Positions 61,168 to 64,000 of a DNA stretch of 64,000 bases are shown one piece after another (the stretch's first letter is position 1; the number at the start of each line of letters is the position of its first letter). Made by a program: the position numbers and the translations under genes. The notes under the pieces are model-generated. The model saw only the letters and a program-made list of their open reading frames with translations. It ran no database searches and had not been told where the DNA came from. The stretch lies in NCBI RefSeq assembly GCF_004331695.1, contig NZ_SJSL01000006.1, forward strand, positions 1-64,000, written 5' to 3'. The DNA comes from Pedobacter psychroterrae. Lineage in GTDB: Bacteria > Bacteroidota > Bacteroidia > Sphingobacteriales > Sphingobacteriaceae.

Positions 61168-63471
61168 CTACCGGCCTTTTAAACCTGCCGGCTGGTCTTT
61201 TGACGCCTTACCCCATTGGGAAGGCTGTTCATCCATGAAGAACTCCAATTTTCCTCCTTTGATTATGTCCGCATACCTGATAAATGTTTTTGGATAAGGT
61301 TTCCCGTTCAGCTTCAGGCTCTTTATATAAGAAGCCTTGTCATTTTTCTGGTGTCTGACGATTTCAAAAAGCCGGTTATCAGCCAGCTTAATTTTAACAT
61401 GATCAAATAACGGCACCGATAAAAGGTATTCATCAGAAACTGGGTTTAAGGGATAAAAGCCCATTGCGGCGAAAACATACCAGGCCGACATTTGTCCGGC
61501 ATCATCATTACCACTCAGGCCACCGGGCCCATCGCTATATTCTTCACTTAAAATCTGGTGTACATGTTTGGAAGTTTTCCATGGCGATGAAGTATAATTA
61601 TACATAAAGGGAATCTGATGTCCGGGTTCATTACCATGCCAGTATTCTTTTTTGGCAAACAAAGAATCTAAGGCCTTTTCAAGCTGTGGACGTCCTCCCA
61701 TTAAGCCAGCAAGCCCGGGTACATCCTGGGGCACATAAAAAGTGTATTGTCGGGGCGTACCTTCAGTAATATAGGGCGCTCTTGAATCCGGCTTAAACGG
61801 CTTGTACCAGGTCCCATCTTCATTTTTACCCCGCATCATCTTTACCTTGGGATCAAAAACATTTTTATAGTTCGCGGCACGCTTCATCAGGATATTGTAG
61901 TCACTGGTTTTGCGCAATCCTTTGGCAACTTCGGCTAAGGCATAATCATCATAAGCATATTCCAGTGTCCTGCTCACCTGTTCTTTCTTATGAAATGCTT
62001 CCTGCACACTATCCTGCATTGGGATATATCCGTATTTAAGATAGGAACTCAGTGCCCTGCGTCCCATTCCATTTTTATAATCAGTATCACCGGCAACTTT
62101 AAAAGCATTCTGCCGCATCAGCCGGTAAGCTTCATCCACGTCATAATCCCTTATGCCTTTGTTGTATGCCGAGGCGATGAAAGCAGTTCCATGGTCCCCT
62201 ACCATTGCGGAGGTATAACTGTTCCAGCACGGAAAAATAGGCAGCCAGCCTCCCTGCGTACCTTTTAATACCATCGACTGCGCCCAGTCATTTACCAACC
62301 CAGGTTGCAAGATCTCCATTAATGGTAAATGCGCCCTGTAAATGTCCCACATAGAGAAATCATCATAATAGTTTCCCTTGCTCAATTTATTCAATTGATA
62401 GTTACCGGCAAAGCGTGGATAGGTGCCATCTATATCATTGTATAACCTGGGGTGTTGCATCACATGATAAAGTGCGGTATAAAATATTCTTTTGTCTTTT
62501 TCACTTGAAGTCTGAACATGGGTCTGCCCCAAAGCTTTTTCCCATACTTGTTTATTTTTTTCAGCAAGGCTGTCAAAGTCCCATCCCTGAATTTCGGCCT
62601 CCAGATTTTTTCTGGCTCCGTCAATACTGGAAAATGATGTTCCTATCTTGATGCGTAACTGTTCCCCTTTTTGAAGTTTAAATCCAAGGTAAGCGCCAAT
62701 ATCTTTCTGATTGATAATGCTATCTGTTGAAAACACGCTCCCTTCACTAAAAGTACCTGTACGAGTAGCTACCCTTTCTACCTTCATTACAAAGTAACCG
62801 CTGAAACCTGCCGGCTTTCCCCATCCCTGGTATATGCGGTGTACCGTATTATAACCGTAAACCTCTCCCCGTTTGGGATCGACCTTAATAAAACCTTGTT
62901 TTTCATCACTGTTAGAGGTAACTAGCAAATACACACTATCCGTTTTTGTCGCCGTAAACCGCAACATCGCAGCACGTGAGGTTGCCGTCATCTCGGTCTG
63001 CAGGTTATATTCCGACAATTTCAGGCTATAATAAGCGGGCGTGCTCACCTCATCCTTATGAGCAAAAGGGGTAGCGTAATCCGAAGCTTCGGTTTGCAAC
63101 TTACCAGTAATGGGCATGAAAGTAAAGCTGCCATAATCCTGTGTACAGGAACCGCTGATCCAGTGCGTTGCCCTGAATCCGCTTAACAGGCTGTCACTAT
63201 AAAAATAAGGTGGCAGGCACTTCACTTCTGTTGTCCTCGTTTGCGGTGTCCATTGCGTCATCCCAAAGGGTAAGCCTACTGCCGGAATGGTATTCGCAAA
63301 CTTCTCTGATCCGTCTTCACCATGCTTCAGTGCTGAAATGGTGGTACTTGCCGCGGTGCCTGATAAAGGCTGCACGTATTTCACCAGATCATTGGTCTGA
63401 CTATGACTGGCCAACGGCAGCATAGCTAACAGATAAAAATAAAAAATAAATCTGTGTGGAGCTCTCATCAA
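61168..63471 (-). CDS. GH92 family alpha-mannosidase
   Basis: A 767-residue exported glycosidase of family 92, calcium-dependent exo-alpha-mannosidases. Signal peptide about 1-24. N-terminal beta domain with NTIPAVGLPFGMTQWTPQTR and RATHWISGSCTQDYGSFTFM; (alpha/alpha)6 catalytic domain with DDFSMWDIYRAHLPLMEI, GGWLPIFPCWNSYTSAMVGD and the conserved LSGNDDAGQMSAWYVFAAMG. All motifs fit an active member. It is followed by the GH28 gene at 45 bases and preceded by a LacI-type operator candidate and the lacI-family gene. Confidence 0.95.
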   Translation of the reverse strand: MMRAPHRFIFYFYLLAMLPLASHSQTNDLVKYVQPLSGTAASTTISALKHGEDGSEKFANTIPAVGLPFGMTQWTPQTRTTEVKCLPPYFYSDSLLSGFRATHWISGSCTQDYGSFTFMPITGKLQTEASDYATPFAHKDEVSTPAYYSLKLSEYNLQTEMTATSRAAMLRFTATKTDSVYLLVTSNSDEKQGFIKVDPKRGEVYGYNTVHRIYQGWGKPAGFSGYFVMKVERVATRTGTFSEGSVFSTDSIINQKDIGAYLGFKLQKGEQLRIKIGTSFSSIDGARKNLEAEIQGWDFDSLAEKNKQVWEKALGQTHVQTSSEKDKRIFYTALYHVMQHPRLYNDIDGTYPRFAGNYQLNKLSKGNYYDDFSMWDIYRAHLPLMEILQPGLVNDWAQSMVLKGTQGGWLPIFPCWNSYTSAMVGDHGTAFIASAYNKGIRDYDVDEAYRLMRQNAFKVAGDTDYKNGMGRRALSSYLKYGYIPMQDSVQEAFHKKEQVSRTLEYAYDDYALAEVAKGLRKTSDYNILMKRAANYKNVFDPKVKMMRGKNEDGTWYKPFKPDSRAPYITEGTPRQYTFYVPQDVPGLAGLMGGRPQLEKALDSLFAKKEYWHGNEPGHQIPFMYNYTSSPWKTSKHVHQILSEEYSDGPGGLSGNDDAGQMSAWYVFAAMGFYPLNPVSDEYLLSVPLFDHVKIKLADNRLFEIVRHQKNDKASYIKSLKLNGKPYPKTFIRYADIIKGGKLEFFMDEQPSQWGKASKDQPAGLKGR

Positions 63472-63552
63472 ATGGGTAAATATTTGGTTTATAGTTTTCC
63501 AAAATCAGAATTTTACCTTTTAATCGGGCACTATCGGCTATATTTATTTACT

Positions 63553-63562
63553 TAATCGATTA
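63553..63562. promoter_or_regulatory. Candidate LacI-family operator
   Basis: TAATCGATTA is a perfect 10-bp palindrome with the central CG step usual for LacI-family sites. It lies 82-91 bases before the GH92 start and just after the lacI-family gene stop (63584), a fitting place for control of GH92-GH28 by that regulator. Confidence 0.35.
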
Positions 63563-63583
63563 CGTAAACTGGTTTTTAGCCGA

Positions 63584-64000
63584 CTATAATAATCCAGCTG
63601 TCGACGCTCTAATTAAAAGGTCCGAAGGAATTACGGCACTTTCGTCGCTTAAAACCATGGAGTTTCTCTTCAATGCCTTAAAAAGGATTGTTGCCGCAAG
63701 TTTGCCCATCTCAAATGCAGGTTGAGTAATCGTAGTCAGGGAGGGGTTGAATATAGGTGCATTAGAATCATTGGAAAAGCAGACTACTTTAATATCATTC
63801 GGAATATTGAGACCCCGTTCCATACAAGCCAGATAAATTTCCGTTGTCATTTTACTTACAGTAGCGACAATACCATCAGGTCTGTCCTTACTTTTTAACA
63901 ACTCTATTAATAAGTCATAGTTCATCGTCAGATCCTCATTGTAATCAATAACCCGGCATAGCGTCTCATCCATCTGATGGTCAAGCAGCGCCTGTTTATA
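63584..64000 (-). CDS. LacI-family transcriptional regulator (C-terminal part, cut by window end)
   Basis: The last 138 codons of a LacI-type repressor; the gene continues beyond the window. The visible part is the second half of the sugar-binding domain: LLKSKDRPDGIVATVSKMTT, GLNIPNDIKVVCFSNDSNAP and SLTTITQPAFEMGKLAATIL are family hallmarks, ending PSDLLIRASTAG. It lies upstream of GH92 and GH28 in the same direction and most likely controls them. The helix-turn-helix is not seen. Confidence 0.92.
   Translation of the reverse strand, partial: YKQALLDHQMDETLCRVIDYNEDLTMNYDLLIELLKSKDRPDGIVATVSKMTTEIYLACMERGLNIPNDIKVVCFSNDSNAPIFNPSLTTITQPAFEMGKLAATILFKALKRNSMVLSDESAVIPSDLLIRASTAGLL

Noticed and set aside
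1..64000. CRISPR array, phage or integrative element
   Set aside because: No regular spaced repeats, cas genes, capsid or conjugation genes; both tRNA genes lack nearby integrases or duplicated 3' ends.

Overview
The window looks like a chromosome segment of a Bacteroidota, most likely a Sphingobacteriaceae member such as Pedobacter. This is inferred from gene content, not from a marker gene. The clues are SusC/SusD pairs under a FecR/ECF-sigma switch, DUF6266 proteins, a lipoprotein TamA-like (TamL) protein, a KdpD split into two proteins, and promoters with the TAnnTTTG -7 box. I see no rRNA, CRISPR array, insertion sequence, phage gene or plasmid gene. Most of it is ordinary core and glycan-utilisation DNA, with a few degraded genes and some small genes that are easily missed.

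Layout. 1-3.9 kb: mixed genes (DUF6266, a gene remnant, DUF805, an erythromycin-esterase-like protein, rpiA, DUF4180). 4-17 kb, minus strand: one utilisation locus read as sigma factor, FecR, SusC with an STN domain, SusD, a second SusC, a second SusD and a secreted calcineurin-like phosphoesterase, preceded by the stump of another sigma factor. 17.6-24 kb: higBA toxin-antitoxin, a small unknown gene, tRNA-Arg, DUF808, a beta-barrel protein, an astacin-like protease, DUF4419 and a secreted rhodanese. 24-32 kb, minus strand: a rhamnose locus with two GH78 rhamnosidases, a GntR regulator and RhaT. 32-35 kb: an orphan receiver protein, then a sulfatase translationally coupled to its own formylglycine-generating enzyme.

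35-42.4 kb: envelope and RNA genes (TspO, patatin-BamA-like outer membrane phospholipase with a small membrane partner, TamL, a TrmH-type methyltransferase, tRNA-Cys, a 58-residue basic protein). 42.6-55.5 kb: a PAS/GAF histidine kinase, then a potassium block: Kup, then a 27-residue membrane ORF, kdpF, kdpA, kdpB, kdpC, a porin, a truncated KdpD (sensor half only) and a separate histidine kinase. No kdpE is present. 55.5-57.8 kb: an XRE-pentapeptide-repeat fusion, a PAS-LuxR regulator and a decayed DUF6266 gene. 58-64 kb: a second glycan locus with a beta-propeller protein, GH28, GH92 and the C-terminal part of a LacI regulator running off the window.

No clearly new multi-gene system was found. 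The points most worth checking are the 27-residue ORF and the sigma-54-like promoter at the head of the kdp operon, the predicted lipoprotein FGE coupled to an exported sulfatase, the double SusCD locus whose only enzyme is a phosphoesterase, the paired hairpins between fecR and susC, and the XRE-pentapeptide fusion.
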